Counted from the first letter of the stretch, positions 15,297 to 23,678 are shown. The stretch: 38,056 nucleotides of DNA from Oscillospiraceae bacterium (GCA_022799035.1 JAAWNQ010000020.1:1-38056), one strand, 5' to 3'. The notes: generated by a model not told the origin, from the sequence alone. Translations and numbers: made by a program.

Positions 15297-16739
15297 ATGG
15301 GTGGTTTCAACGTTAATGTGAGCGTTTCGGCGCTGACGGTATTTTTGCAGGGACTGCTGAGCTTTTTCTCCCCCTGTGTGCTGCCCCTGCTGCCCCTCTA
15401 CATCGGCTACCTCTCCGGGGGCACCGGGGTCCGGGGGGAGGATGGGGTCATCCGGTATGACAGGAAAAAGGTGATGATCCATACTCTCTGCTTTGTGGTG
15501 GGAGTCAGCTTTGCCTTTGTGCTGCTGGGACTGGGAGCCTCGGCCCTGGGGATGTTTTTCCAGCGTAATCAGGTGTGGTTTTCCCGGATCGGGGGCGCTT
15601 TGGTCATCCTCTTTGGGCTTTATCAGCTGGGGGTCTTCGGGACCTCTGCGGCCCTGAGCCGGGAGCGGCGGCTGCCCTTCCGGATGGATAAATGGACTAT
15701 GTCTCCGGTGACCGCGCTGGTCATGGGGTTCACCTTCAGCTTTGCCTGGACCCCCTGCGTGGGGCCGGCTATGACCAGCGTACTGCTGATGGCGGCGTCG
15801 GCCGCCACCCGGTGGGCAGGGATGGCTCTGATGGGGGTCTACACCCTGGGATTCGTGCTGCCCTTTCTGGCGGTGGGGATGTTCACCACCGCCCTGCTGG
15901 CCTTCTTCAAGGCCCACGGGCGGGTGGTGCAGTATACGGTAAAGGTCGGCGGGGTCCTTATGATCCTCATGGGACTTCTGATGGTCACCGGGGGGATGGG
16001 GAAAGTGTCGGGGTGGCTGTCGGGGTTGTCCGGGCCGGAGCCTTCCCCCACAGCCACGGTGGAGATCACTCCCTCTGGTTTGCCCCAGCCCACTCCGGAG
16101 GGGACGGAGCACCCCCAGGCCAGCGAGAGTCCGGAGCCCACTCCTGAGGCAAGCCCGGAAGCCACGGAGCCGCCCGAGGCGGAGCCAGAGCCAACCGTGG
16201 CTCCGGAGCCTACGGCGGAGGCCACGGAGACTCCGGCGGCGGAAAGTCCCGAACCGGACGAACCGGAGCCGGAGGAGACGGTGGATCCCGACGCCATCCC
16301 GGCGTTGGATTTCACCCTGGAGGACCAGTTTGGGAACAGCCACTCCCTGGAGGACTACAAGGGCAAGACCATCTTCCTCAACTTCTGGGCCACCTGGTGT
16401 CCCCCCTGCAAGGCGGAGATGCCGGAGATCCAGCAGCTCTATGACAGCTACAGCCGGGAGGGGGAGGACGCCCTCATCGTGCTGGGGGTGGCCGCGCCGG
16501 AGATGGACCGGGAGGGGACGGTGGAGGACATCACCGCCTTCCTGGAGGAGAATGAGTATACCTACCCGGTGCTGATGGATACGGATTGGAGCCTGTTTTA
16601 CGGCTACGGGATCCGCTCCTTCCCCACCACCTTTATGATCGACCGGGATGGGAATGTGTTCGGGTATCTCACCGGACAGATGAGCTATGAGATCATGGAG
16701 GACATTGTGGCCCAGACCATGAGCGGAGAGAGGCGCTAA
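15297..16739 (+). CDS. CcdA-thioredoxin (ResA/TlpA-like) fusion
   Basis: A 480-residue membrane thiol-disulfide protein. The N-terminal 240 residues form a CcdA/DsbD-like channel with six hydrophobic segments and Cys in LLSFFSPCVLPLLPLYIGY and in FAWTPCVGPAM, the pair that passes electrons across the membrane. Then comes a roughly 85-residue linker made almost wholly of Pro, Glu, Ala, Ser and Thr. The C-terminal domain (from about residue 340) is an AhpC/TSA-like thioredoxin with WCPPC at residues 367-371, outside the membrane. One chain thus carries both the electron carrier and its receiver. The likely role is reduction of extracytoplasmic disulfides or heme-ligating cysteines. Good AAAGGAG site. 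A strong terminator follows. Confidence 0.93.
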   Translation: MGGFNVNVSVSALTVFLQGLLSFFSPCVLPLLPLYIGYLSGGTGVRGEDGVIRYDRKKVMIHTLCFVVGVSFAFVLLGLGASALGMFFQRNQVWFSRIGGALVILFGLYQLGVFGTSAALSRERRLPFRMDKWTMSPVTALVMGFTFSFAWTPCVGPAMTSVLLMAASAATRWAGMALMGVYTLGFVLPFLAVGMFTTALLAFFKAHGRVVQYTVKVGGVLMILMGLLMVTGGMGKVSGWLSGLSGPEPSPTATVEITPSGLPQPTPEGTEHPQASESPEPTPEASPEATEPPEAEPEPTVAPEPTAEATETPAAESPEPDEPEPEETVDPDAIPALDFTLEDQFGNSHSLEDYKGKTIFLNFWATWCPPCKAEMPEIQQLYDSYSREGEDALIVLGVAAPEMDREGTVEDITAFLEENEYTYPVLMDTDWSLFYGYGIRSFPTTFMIDRDGNVFGYLTGQMSYEIMEDIVAQTMSGERR

Positions 16740-16751
16740 AACAGAAAAAGC

Positions 16752-16790
16752 GCGAGGGCGGCAGGGGATCAACCTGCCGCCCTCGCTTTG
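16752..16790. terminator. Bidirectional terminator between CcdA-Trx and reductase genes
   Basis: Perfect 14-pair stem GCGAGGGCGGCAGG (16752-16765) / CCTGCCGCCCTCGC (16773-16786), 7 nt loop, TTTG on one side and AAAAAG on the other. It serves both convergent genes. Confidence 0.88.
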
Positions 16791-16811
16791 TATAAGGAGA
16801 GTAGTAAAACG

Positions 16812-18896
16812 TTATTTCACTTGGCTGAGGGCGTCGGCCACAGCCTCTTTGATGGCCTTGGAGGTGATGGTGGCGCCGGAGACATTGTCCACCTCCACGG
16901 AATTGGCCTTCACGATGGCGTCGGGAATGGCGTCAATAGCCTTGGTGCCGATGCCCGGGGTCTCCTTGTTCTCCAGGACCTCCACCTTGGCGATCTTGCC
17001 GTCCTTCATGGTGACCTTCACGTGGAGGTCGCCGCCCATGGCGTTGTGGCTCACGCCCAGGTACTCGTTGGTGGACAGGGACACGTCAGGGCCATTTCCG
17101 CCCAGGTCAGAGACCTTGCCGGGGGTGTATACAAGGTTGGAAGCGGCTTTCACCAGAGAGGCGGGGGCGTCGCTCTTGGCGGCTGCGGCGTTTTTACCGG
17201 CAATCTGGCCGAAGATGACACACTCGGCGATGTTGCCGCCGCCCTGGTAATGATAGGCGCAAATACCACCCAGCTCACCGGCGGAGTAGAGGTGGGGAAT
17301 AGGGTTGCCGTTTACGTCCAGAACTTCGGCGTTCTCATTGCGCTGGGGACCACCTTGGGTATTCAAAATGGAGGGAATGACCTCAATGGCATAGTAAGGA
17401 CCGGAATTGGAGATGGCGGTCATGGTTTCAGGGGCACGACCATAGGCCAAATCTTTACCATTTTTGACAAAACTATTATAAGAGGAAATGGTGTCGGTCA
17501 GAACCTTCTCATCCATGCCAGTCAACTTGGCCAATTCGGAGAGAGTGTTGGCCTTGATAATGTCTTTTTTGAATTCATCGGGGATGGCAGAGTCCATGAC
17601 AGAAGCTTGAACCTTGTCATAGAACACAAAGTTTCGGATGGAGTAATTGGGATTACGCCAAGTGCCACCGTCATATATATGACCATGACGGGCGGCGGCA
17701 TCCTCCCGAAGATAACGGCTACCATCGGAGGCCAGGAATAGGACACTACCATTCATAAAGGCGGTGTTGGCAACTTGGGAAGTGCGTTCACCCGGATTAA
17801 CTTTGAAGGAAGTGGCTCCATAGACAGCACCACCGCCTTCATAGACATCCATGTGCCAGAGAGCGGCGCCCACCTCCATAGCCATATTGATTCCATCGCC
17901 AGTGTTATAACCGCTGCCAAGGTAGGCGGTCCTGGACATATCCAAATAGGTTTCGATCATCTGCTGATTGTTCTCAAAGCCGCCGGTGGTAAGGATCACA
18001 CCATTGTTGGCACGGATATTGACGGTCTTGCCATCCCGATCTATCTGAACGCCCAGAATGGTCTTGGACACCGGATCCTGAATGAGGTGGATGGCAGGGG
18101 ACTCAAACCAGACATCAATACTATCAGCACGGTCAGTAACCAAGCTGCGGAGAGACTGCCAGAGGAAACCGTCACCGAAGCCCTCGTGAAGAGTATTCAA
18201 GGTGATATGGTCAGAGCCGGGAAATTCCGGGTATTCAGGGGACATAGGCCCTACGAATGGATGGGAGCTACAATCCACATAACCGGATTTGCTGATGCCA
18301 GTCAGCTTTTCCATCACATCGTACATATGGGCGATATTTTTGGTATAGAGCTGTAGCATAGTTTCCGGGATTTCCCGGTCGGCAGCCAGAGCCTTATAAT
18401 AGGCGAGGGTGGCCTCCTCATTTCCATCACCGTACACAAAGAGTTGCCCACAGTAGCGGGTGTTGCCTCCCTCGTGGCCTTCGGGGGCCTTTTCCACCAG
18501 CAGGACCTTGGCGCCTGCATCGGCGGCGGTGGAAGCGGCTACGGCACCAGCACCGCCGAAGCCGGCTACGACCACATCGTACTGACCGTCCCAGGCGATG
18601 GTGTCGGCGTAGGTGAGACCGCCGGTGGTGATCTTGGCGGTGTTGGGATCGTTGGCGTCCCACACCACCTGGTTGCCGTTGAGCTCGGTGAGGTAGCGCA
18701 GGGGGGCGTAGGTGGTGCCTTCATAGGCAAAGACCTCGGCGGGGGTGCCGTCGGACTTGGTGGGGGTGACCACCTGGCCGTTGACGTTCAGGGTCATGGG
18801 GGTGACGGAGATGGTCTTCTCCACACCGGCCGCCGCTGCGACGGTGCCCATGACCATGAGACAGGCCAGGGTCAGGGCAGTGATTCTCTTTTTCAT
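16812..18896 (-). CDS. Secreted FAD/FMN fumarate-reductase-like flavoprotein of unknown substrate
   Basis: Extracytoplasmic reductase of 694 residues. Order of parts: signal peptide (1-24, ending AAAA); a copper-amine-oxidase N-terminal-like domain (about 30-90, with FAYEGTTYAPLRYL); a FAD_binding_2 domain starting YDVVVAGFGGAGAVAASTAADAG near residue 102; and a C-terminal FMN-binding domain (last 90 residues) with VDNVSGATIT, whose Thr fits covalent FMN attachment by ApbE. In fumarate reductases the end of the FAD domain has HHTMGG and H(G)ANRLGGNA; here these read NTQGGPQRN and CAYHYQGGGNIA, so the substrate carboxylate ligands are missing. The Arg in DAAARHGH may be the proton donor. The start ATG at 18896 gives a clean signal peptide; GGAGAG lies upstream. 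A divergent AraC-type regulator is next door. The central part has lower GC than both ends. Confidence 0.9.
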   Translation of the reverse strand: MKKRITALTLACLMVMGTVAAAAGVEKTISVTPMTLNVNGQVVTPTKSDGTPAEVFAYEGTTYAPLRYLTELNGNQVVWDANDPNTAKITTGGLTYADTIAWDGQYDVVVAGFGGAGAVAASTAADAGAKVLLVEKAPEGHEGGNTRYCGQLFVYGDGNEEATLAYYKALAADREIPETMLQLYTKNIAHMYDVMEKLTGISKSGYVDCSSHPFVGPMSPEYPEFPGSDHITLNTLHEGFGDGFLWQSLRSLVTDRADSIDVWFESPAIHLIQDPVSKTILGVQIDRDGKTVNIRANNGVILTTGGFENNQQMIETYLDMSRTAYLGSGYNTGDGINMAMEVGAALWHMDVYEGGGAVYGATSFKVNPGERTSQVANTAFMNGSVLFLASDGSRYLREDAAARHGHIYDGGTWRNPNYSIRNFVFYDKVQASVMDSAIPDEFKKDIIKANTLSELAKLTGMDEKVLTDTISSYNSFVKNGKDLAYGRAPETMTAISNSGPYYAIEVIPSILNTQGGPQRNENAEVLDVNGNPIPHLYSAGELGGICAYHYQGGGNIAECVIFGQIAGKNAAAAKSDAPASLVKAASNLVYTPGKVSDLGGNGPDVSLSTNEYLGVSHNAMGGDLHVKVTMKDGKIAKVEVLENKETPGIGTKAIDAIPDAIVKANSVEVDNVSGATITSKAIKEAVADALSQVK

Positions 18897-18948
18897 GATA
18901 CTTCTTCTCTCCTTTTTTGATATTTTGGGGCATGGGGCTACTATTTGT

Positions 18949-18978
18949 ATCATACATAGAGCGTTAGAAAACTGACAA
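18949..18978 (-). promoter_or_regulatory. Promoter of secreted reductase
   Basis: On the minus strand TTGTCA (18973-18978) and TATGAT (18949-18954) with an 18 nt spacer. The leader of about 45 nt contains AAAAAAGGAGAG before the ATG at 18896. Confidence 0.65.
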
Positions 18979-19014
18979 GGGAGATAAATTTCATCCGCTC
19001 TGTAAAAAATCTAC

Positions 19015-19043
19015 TTCACAAGGGCGGTTTTGCCCGGTATAAT
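19015..19043 (+). promoter_or_regulatory. Promoter of AraC-type regulator with dyad in spacer
   Basis: TTCACA (19015-19020) and perfect TATAAT (19038-19043), 17 nt apart. The spacer contains the dyad GGGC-GGTTTT-GCCC (19022-19035), a possible operator. The start point near 19050 lies only about 8 nt before the first in-frame ATG (19058), which argues for a later start codon. Confidence 0.65.
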
Positions 19044-19096
19044 CAAATTGTGAAAATATGTACAAAACCGGTTTGGACAGGATGGAGGAGAGAGCT

Positions 19097-20371
19097 TTGT
19101 CTCGTGCCCCTTATTTTGGAAGGAATCCGGGAAAATCAGAACTCCGGCAGTTTCAGAGCCATGAAGGATATTTTTATATGCTGGCATTTAACGAGTGCCT
19201 GAGAAACAATGCGGAAGACCAAATGCGGAAGCACTTGTCCGTGTGGAAGATCAAGTTTTCCTTTTCCGTAGAACAGTTTTGGTTTTGCCTATCGGGGGTA
19301 AAAAAGTCTATTTATTATGGGGTCTACGGTTGGGATGCGGGACGATATCTGGAACTTTATGACCGTTGGCGGCTGTCTGTGGAGGACGCTGTAGAGCAAA
19401 ACGGATATCTGGCCAACATATTTATGGTATTTGAGGAGGACGCCAAGCAGATGGCGGTGCTCTTCTCCCCTGGAGAAGACCCCAAATGTACGCCTGGGGA
19501 GCTGGCGAAGGAAATCAACGATCTGGGACAGGAAATATACGCAAAGGAAATGTTCAAGGGGGACACCCGCTACTGCAATATCACCGCCCTTTCCGACGAG
19601 CTCTACGGCTACACCGGGATCCGGGAGGGGTATCTCCAGACCCGGAAGCTCAACGACCTCTCCTTCTTCCACATGGAGCCGGAGGTGCTGACCCGGGAGG
19701 GGGTGAACGCCCTCCGCAACGAGGCGGACTATCGGGTGGTCATCGGGGAGTGCCGCAAGCTGGAGCAAGCCCTGGACCAGGGGGACGTCGGGCTATGCAA
19801 AAAACGGTTGGATTCCCTGTTTTTGAAAACGGTGAAGGGATCCCTCCGCTGGACCCTGCTGCGGGACGCCCTGTCCTACTGCAAGCACATGCTGGAGCTG
19901 CGGTGCACCGCCCGGGGAGTGGGGGAGGTGGACTTGGAAAGGCTGTGCGAGGCGGAGAGCTATCTGAAGATCGAGGAGTGTGTGGAGGCCCTTTGGCCTG
20001 TGTTGGAGAAGCTGTGCGCTTTGGTGGGGGAGCAGGGGCCCTATCAGGAGCTGATGCTCCAGGCGGTGTACTATATCAAGCTACACTATGCCGAGGATCT
20101 GGCCCTCACCGACGTGGCCCGGTACGCCAACGTGAACCCCAACTATCTCAGCGGAGCCTTTCAGAAGGAGATGGGGGTGTCCCTGCGGGAGTATATCACG
20201 GGGGAGCGGATGAAGGCGGCCAAGGCCCTGCTGGAGCAGGGGGAGCTGCGGGTATCCGACGTGGCCGAGGGGGTGGGGGTGCATGATGTGAAGTATTTCA
20301 GCCGCCTGTTCAAGAGGGCGGTGGGGATGACGCCGGGGGAATATAAGTTAAAAATGAAAAGTGAAAAGTGA
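19097..20371 (+). CDS. AraC/YesN-type transcriptional regulator
   Basis: A regulator of 424 residues if begun at TTG 19097. The last 100 residues are an AraC DNA-binding domain with two helix-turn-helix units, LTDVARYANVNPNYLSGAFQKEMGVSLREYI and VSDVAEGVGVHDVKYFSRLFKRAVGMTPGEY. The first 300 form an unrecognised, probably sensory region. The TTG has GGAGGAGAG 8 nt upstream, while ATGs at 19058 and 19082 have no ribosome site and 19058 is nearly at the transcript start. It is divergent from the secreted reductase, the usual layout for an activator of the neighbouring gene. The N-terminal coding part is AT-rich compared with the C-terminal part. Its last residues (KLKMKSEK) and its stop codon are encoded by an AT-rich heptad array. 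Confidence 0.88.
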   Translation: MSRAPYFGRNPGKSELRQFQSHEGYFYMLAFNECLRNNAEDQMRKHLSVWKIKFSFSVEQFWFCLSGVKKSIYYGVYGWDAGRYLELYDRWRLSVEDAVEQNGYLANIFMVFEEDAKQMAVLFSPGEDPKCTPGELAKEINDLGQEIYAKEMFKGDTRYCNITALSDELYGYTGIREGYLQTRKLNDLSFFHMEPEVLTREGVNALRNEADYRVVIGECRKLEQALDQGDVGLCKKRLDSLFLKTVKGSLRWTLLRDALSYCKHMLELRCTARGVGEVDLERLCEAESYLKIEECVEALWPVLEKLCALVGEQGPYQELMLQAVYYIKLHYAEDLALTDVARYANVNPNYLSGAFQKEMGVSLREYITGERMKAAKALLEQGELRVSDVAEGVGVHDVKYFSRLFKRAVGMTPGEYKLKMKSEK

Positions 20372-20374
20372 AAA
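20347..20374 (+). repeat. Heptad array H2 at 3' end of AraC-type gene
   Basis: GTTAAAA ATGAAAA GTGAAAA GTGAAAA followed by AGGA. The TGA stop of the regulator (20369-20371) is in the fourth unit. A terminator hairpin follows at once. Confidence 0.85.
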
Positions 20375-20415
20375 AGGAGAGCCGTGCTGTATTTGGCGCG
20401 GCGAGGTTCCTTTTT
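20371..20415 (+). terminator. Terminator after AraC-type gene
   Basis: Imperfect stem: AAAAAGGA (20371-20378) pairs with TCCTTTTT (20408-20415) and the inner GCCGTGC with GCGCGGC. The T run forms its right arm. Confidence 0.6.
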
Positions 20416-20505
20416 GGGCAATTGGGTTGGAAATAAGGATTTTTACAGATATCTTTGCCCTTGTGAAGATTTTCTTAACCTTCCCTTAAGTTTGGCTGGA
20501 AGGCC

Positions 20506-20533
20506 TTGCAAAACGAAGGTTTTATGGTAAAAT
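20506..20533 (+). promoter_or_regulatory. Possible promoter of glycosyltransferase gene
   Basis: TTGCAA (20506-20511), 16 nt spacer, TAAAAT (20528-20533), 34 nt before the start codon. The match is only moderate. Confidence 0.4.
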
Positions 20534-20567
20534 CGGGATGAACCATAGAAAGGAGGGGGAGCCCGGT

Positions 20568-21851
20568 ATGAAGCTGCTCCACTTCGTAGAGACGTTCAAT
20601 CTTATCATTGCCTTTGTCATTACGGCCCTCTACTCCTACCAGGGGATATATCTTCTTTTGGGCCTGTGCCGCCGCCACTGGCGGGACCGCCGGGAGCCTG
20701 TTAGGCTGGGCCGGTATGCCGCCCTCATCTCGGCCCGGAACGAGGAGGGGGTCATCGGGGAGCTGATCGCGAGTCTGAAACGGCAGAACTATCCGGCAGA
20801 GTTGCTGGATGTGTACGTGGTGGCCGACAACTGCACCGACGACACCGCTGGGGCCGCTCAGGCCGCGGGGGCCCGGGTCTACCGCCGGTTTGACCGGACC
20901 CGGGTGGGGAAGGGCTATGCCCTGGATTACCTGCTGAAAAAGCTGGCCGAGGATGGGCTGGAGAGCCGGTATGAGGGCTATTTCGTCTTTGACGCGGATA
21001 ACATTGTGGACCCCAACTTTGTCTCTGAGATGAACCGGACCTTTGACCGGGGGGACTACGTGGCGGTGACGGGATACCGCAACTCCAAGAATTTCGGGCA
21101 GAACTGGATCACGGCGGGTTACTCCGTCTGGTTTCTGCGGGAGGCCCGGTTCGTCAACTCCGCCCGGATGGCCCTGGGCACCAACTGCCATGTGTCGGGC
21201 ACTGGGTTCCTTATCTCGGCGGAGTACCTCCGGGAGAAAGGGGGCTGGCCCTACCACCTGCTCACCGAGGACATCCAGTTCTCCGCCGAGTGCGCCGCCC
21301 TGGGGAAGCGGATCGGCTACTGTGAGGGGGCGGTGATCTATGACGAGCAGCCCACCTCCTTCCGCCAGTCCTGGGATCAGCGGCTGCGGTGGTCAAAGGG
21401 GTTTTACCAGGTGGATAAGGCCTACGGCCTGTCCCTGGCCAAGGGAATATTCCAAGGGGGACGCCGGGGGATGGGGTGCTATGACATCCTGCTTACCGTG
21501 ACCCCGGGGGTGCTTCTCACCGTGCTGGGGGGAGCACTCCAGGTGGTGGTGGCCCTGGCCTGTCTGTCTGCGCCCAACTATGTGGTGAAGCAGGTGCTGC
21601 TGACAACTGGGAGCTTTCTGATGGGAGGGTTTCGCAGCTTCTACGTGGGATTTTTCCTCTATGGGCTGCTGACGGTGCTCAGCGAGTGGAGGAGCATCCG
21701 GGCCCCGGGATGGAGGAAGCTGGCGTTTCTGCCGGTGTTTCCCCTGTTTATGCTGACCTACATACCCATCACGGTGGCGGCCCTGTTCCAGAAGGTGGAG
21801 TGGAAGCCTATCGCCCACAAGTCCCTGGCCCAACTGGATCAGGCGGCTTGA
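20568..21851 (+). CDS. Membrane glycosyltransferase, family 2
   Basis: Processive-type GT2 enzyme of 427 residues. An N-terminal membrane segment (FVETFNLIIAFVITALYSYQGIYLLL) is followed by the catalytic domain with ALISARNEEGVIGELIASL, VADNCTDDT, the DxD motif in FVFDADNIVDPNF, TEDIQF and QRLRW, all diagnostic for GT2 synthases related to cellulose and hyaluronan synthases. Three or four hydrophobic segments at the C-terminus would anchor it and form a translocation path. It probably builds or extends a surface polysaccharide; the sugar is unknown. The start was set at 20568 after AAAGGAGGGGG, because the longer frame has no ribosome site. It stands alone between terminators. Confidence 0.9.
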   Translation: MKLLHFVETFNLIIAFVITALYSYQGIYLLLGLCRRHWRDRREPVRLGRYAALISARNEEGVIGELIASLKRQNYPAELLDVYVVADNCTDDTAGAAQAAGARVYRRFDRTRVGKGYALDYLLKKLAEDGLESRYEGYFVFDADNIVDPNFVSEMNRTFDRGDYVAVTGYRNSKNFGQNWITAGYSVWFLREARFVNSARMALGTNCHVSGTGFLISAEYLREKGGWPYHLLTEDIQFSAECAALGKRIGYCEGAVIYDEQPTSFRQSWDQRLRWSKGFYQVDKAYGLSLAKGIFQGGRRGMGCYDILLTVTPGVLLTVLGGALQVVVALACLSAPNYVVKQVLLTTGSFLMGGFRSFYVGFFLYGLLTVLSEWRSIRAPGWRKLAFLPVFPLFMLTYIPITVAALFQKVEWKPIAHKSLAQLDQAA

Positions 21852-21860
21852 GAAACGAGG

Positions 21861-21899
21861 AAAAAAGTACCGCCCTGTACCTGGTACAGGGCGGTCTCT
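21861..21899. terminator. Bidirectional terminator between convergent genes
   Basis: Twelve-pair stem ACCGCCCTGTAC (21869-21880) / GTACAGGGCGGT (21884-21895) with a 3 nt loop, AAAAAA on the left and CTCTTT on the right. Confidence 0.85.
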
Positions 21900-22412
21900 T
21901 TATGCTCTGCTGTAACGGAGCTCCGCGAAGGGGCCGTATTGCCGGACCTCGTCCAGATGAAAGCGGTGGAGATGTTCCTCCTGGGTAAAGAGGGGGATCC
22001 CCCCGCCAAGCAGCACAGGGGCCAGCTGAAGGATGATATGGTCCACCATGTCCCGGTTCAGGAGAGGGGACAGGATGGTGTTTCCCCCGATGATCCAGAT
22101 GTTCTTGTCCCGGCCCAGCCCCTCCACAAGGGCGGGTACGTCCCCGGAGACCGGGGTGAAGCCTTGGGGGAGGGGGGCTGTCCGGTGGGTAAAGACATAG
22201 TTTTGGGTGGTGGGATATATGGAGGATGGGTCCCCCAGGGTCTTGATCTCCTGAAAGGTTTTTCGCCCCATGAGGGTCACGTCCATCTGCCGGTAGAAGG
22301 CATCGTAGCCGGTCTCCTCCACGCCGCCGGTCTCGTGGAGCCAGCCAAGGCCGTGGTTTTTATCCGCCAGATATCCGTCCAGGGTGACGCAGCCGTAAAA
22401 ATAGACGCTCAT
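21900..22412 (-). CDS. Dihydrofolate reductase-family (RibD C-terminal-like) protein
   Basis: NADPH-dependent reductase-like protein of 170 residues with the RibD C-terminal/DHFR fold. It opens VYFYGCVTLDGYLADKNHGLGWLH, has MGRKTFQEI in the cofactor-loop position, and IWIIGGNTILSPLLNRDMVDHIILQLAPVLLGGGIPLF near the end, the standard YyaP/YwjB-type pattern. Substrate unknown; annotated members are rarely true folate reductases. Its ATG overlaps the stop of the NimA-like gene by 4 nt (ATGA), so the two flavin/NADPH proteins are coupled. Confidence 0.9.
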   Translation of the reverse strand: MSVYFYGCVTLDGYLADKNHGLGWLHETGGVEETGYDAFYRQMDVTLMGRKTFQEIKTLGDPSSIYPTTQNYVFTHRTAPLPQGFTPVSGDVPALVEGLGRDKNIWIIGGNTILSPLLNRDMVDHIILQLAPVLLGGGIPLFTQEEHLHRFHLDEVRQYGPFAELRYSRA

Positions 22413-22909
22413 GCCCTGCCTCCCGGCTCGGACAGCTCCCGGGCCTGCTTGCCGGTCATATGGGTTATGGACATCTCCAGAATATACATCCGGCCCAGGG
22501 CGCCCTGGATCTCCCGCTCCACCGCCTCCGGGGCTTCCCGGGGACAGTATTTTTCAATGAGGATCCTGGCCGCGGACTGTACCTCCTGAGGGGCGGACAG
22601 GATGCGGACGGGGCCAAAGAGGATAACGCTTCGGTAATAGGTGGTGAATTCCTGGGGGATGATCCGGTCCTGGTCGATGACGCAGAAGGAGGCCCGGGGT
22701 TCCCCTTTCAGGGCGTCCAGCTTGTGGCCTGATTTAGCGCAGTGAAACAGGAGCCGCCCTTCCTCATAGACGTAGCTCAGGGGGACGGCGTAGGGCCAGC
22801 CCCCATCCCCCGTCACCGCCAGCACTCCGGAGGTCCCTTGGCGGAGGACGGTCTCACAGGCCTCTTTGGAAAGGGCTTGACGGAAACGCCGCATATCTCG
22901 AAATTCCAT
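22409..22909 (-). CDS. Pyridoxamine 5'-phosphate oxidase-like (NimA-type) flavoprotein
   Basis: Split-barrel FMN-binding protein of 166 residues of the PNPOx/NimA group. The opening MRRFRQALSKEACETVLRQGTSGVLAVTGDGGWPYAVPLSYVY and HCAKSGHKLDALK follow the group closely. NimA relatives are linked to reduction and inactivation of 5-nitroimidazoles, but most genomic members have unproven roles. It is the first gene of a two-gene unit with the DHFR-like protein. Function here is inferred only at family level. Confidence 0.88.
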   Translation of the reverse strand: MEFRDMRRFRQALSKEACETVLRQGTSGVLAVTGDGGWPYAVPLSYVYEEGRLLFHCAKSGHKLDALKGEPRASFCVIDQDRIIPQEFTTYYRSVILFGPVRILSAPQEVQSAARILIEKYCPREAPEAVEREIQGALGRMYILEMSITHMTGKQARELSEPGGRA

Positions 22910-22999
22910 GGAACATACCTCTCATTGTCTTTTCGTACCGCCCCGGTTGGGGTCTGGAGACAGTATACTACATTTGCCCGTCCCTGTCATCTTCCAAGA

Positions 23000-23028
23000 T
23001 TGACTTTTCCCCTGTTTTTGTTTACACT
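23000..23028 (+). promoter_or_regulatory. Promoter of CAT-trmN6-rsmI unit
   Basis: TTGACT (23000-23005) and TACACT (23023-23028) with a 17 nt spacer, followed by GGGAGGGAAAGGA as ribosome site. Confidence 0.65.
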
Positions 23029-23051
23029 GGGAGGGAAAGGACGTGTATGGA

Positions 23052-23678
23052 ATGGAGAAGGTGGATTTCAGTACCTGGTTTCACCGGGAGAAATATGAGT
23101 TTTTCAAGCCCCAGTCCTGGCCCTTCTGGTCGGTATCCTTTCCGGTGGATATCACCAACCTCCACCGCTGGAGCAGGGAGCGGGGCTTGTCCTTCTACTA
23201 TGCCCTCACCTTCCTGGTGACCAAGGCCATGAACGGCATCGACGCCTTTCTTTATAAGGATCGGGGGGATTGCATCGTCCGCCACGACCACCTGGTGCCC
23301 AGCTTCTCCGATCTGAAGCCGGGCAGCGAGGATTTCTACTTTGTCACGGTGGAGCCCGGGGAGGATATGGCCGATTTCTGCCGCCGGGCCAGGGAGATCA
23401 GCATGGCCCAGACGGAGTTCCTGGTCCCCGGCCCCTGGGAGTATGACCAGAGTATCTATGTGAGCTGCCTGCCTTGGATCCCCTTTACCTCCCTGGTCAA
23501 CGACAGGGACAGCGACGTCACCGACTCGGTGCCCCGGGTGACCTGGGGGAAATATGTCCCCGACGCCCAGGGCAGGGAGGTTTTGACCATGACCCTGAAC
23601 CTGAACCACCGCCTGCTGGACGGGGTCCACGCCGGGCGGTTTTACGAGAAACTCACCGCCCTGCTGGAGGAGCTATGA
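23052..23678 (+). CDS. Chloramphenicol acetyltransferase-like protein
   Basis: A 208-residue member of the trimeric CAT fold. The opening MEKVDFSTWFHREKYEFF matches the family, and the active-site block, normally HHAVCDGFH, is NHRLLDGVH: the second (catalytic) His and the Asp-Gly are kept, the first His is Asn. Such divergent CAT-like proteins are common in Firmicutes chromosomes, and their acceptors are often unknown, so resistance should not be assumed. GTG at 23043 is an alternative start, adding three residues. Its stop overlaps the methyltransferase start by 4 nt (ATGA). Confidence 0.85.
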   Translation: MEKVDFSTWFHREKYEFFKPQSWPFWSVSFPVDITNLHRWSRERGLSFYYALTFLVTKAMNGIDAFLYKDRGDCIVRHDHLVPSFSDLKPGSEDFYFVTVEPGEDMADFCRRAREISMAQTEFLVPGPWEYDQSIYVSCLPWIPFTSLVNDRDSDVTDSVPRVTWGKYVPDAQGREVLTMTLNLNHRLLDGVHAGRFYEKLTALLEEL

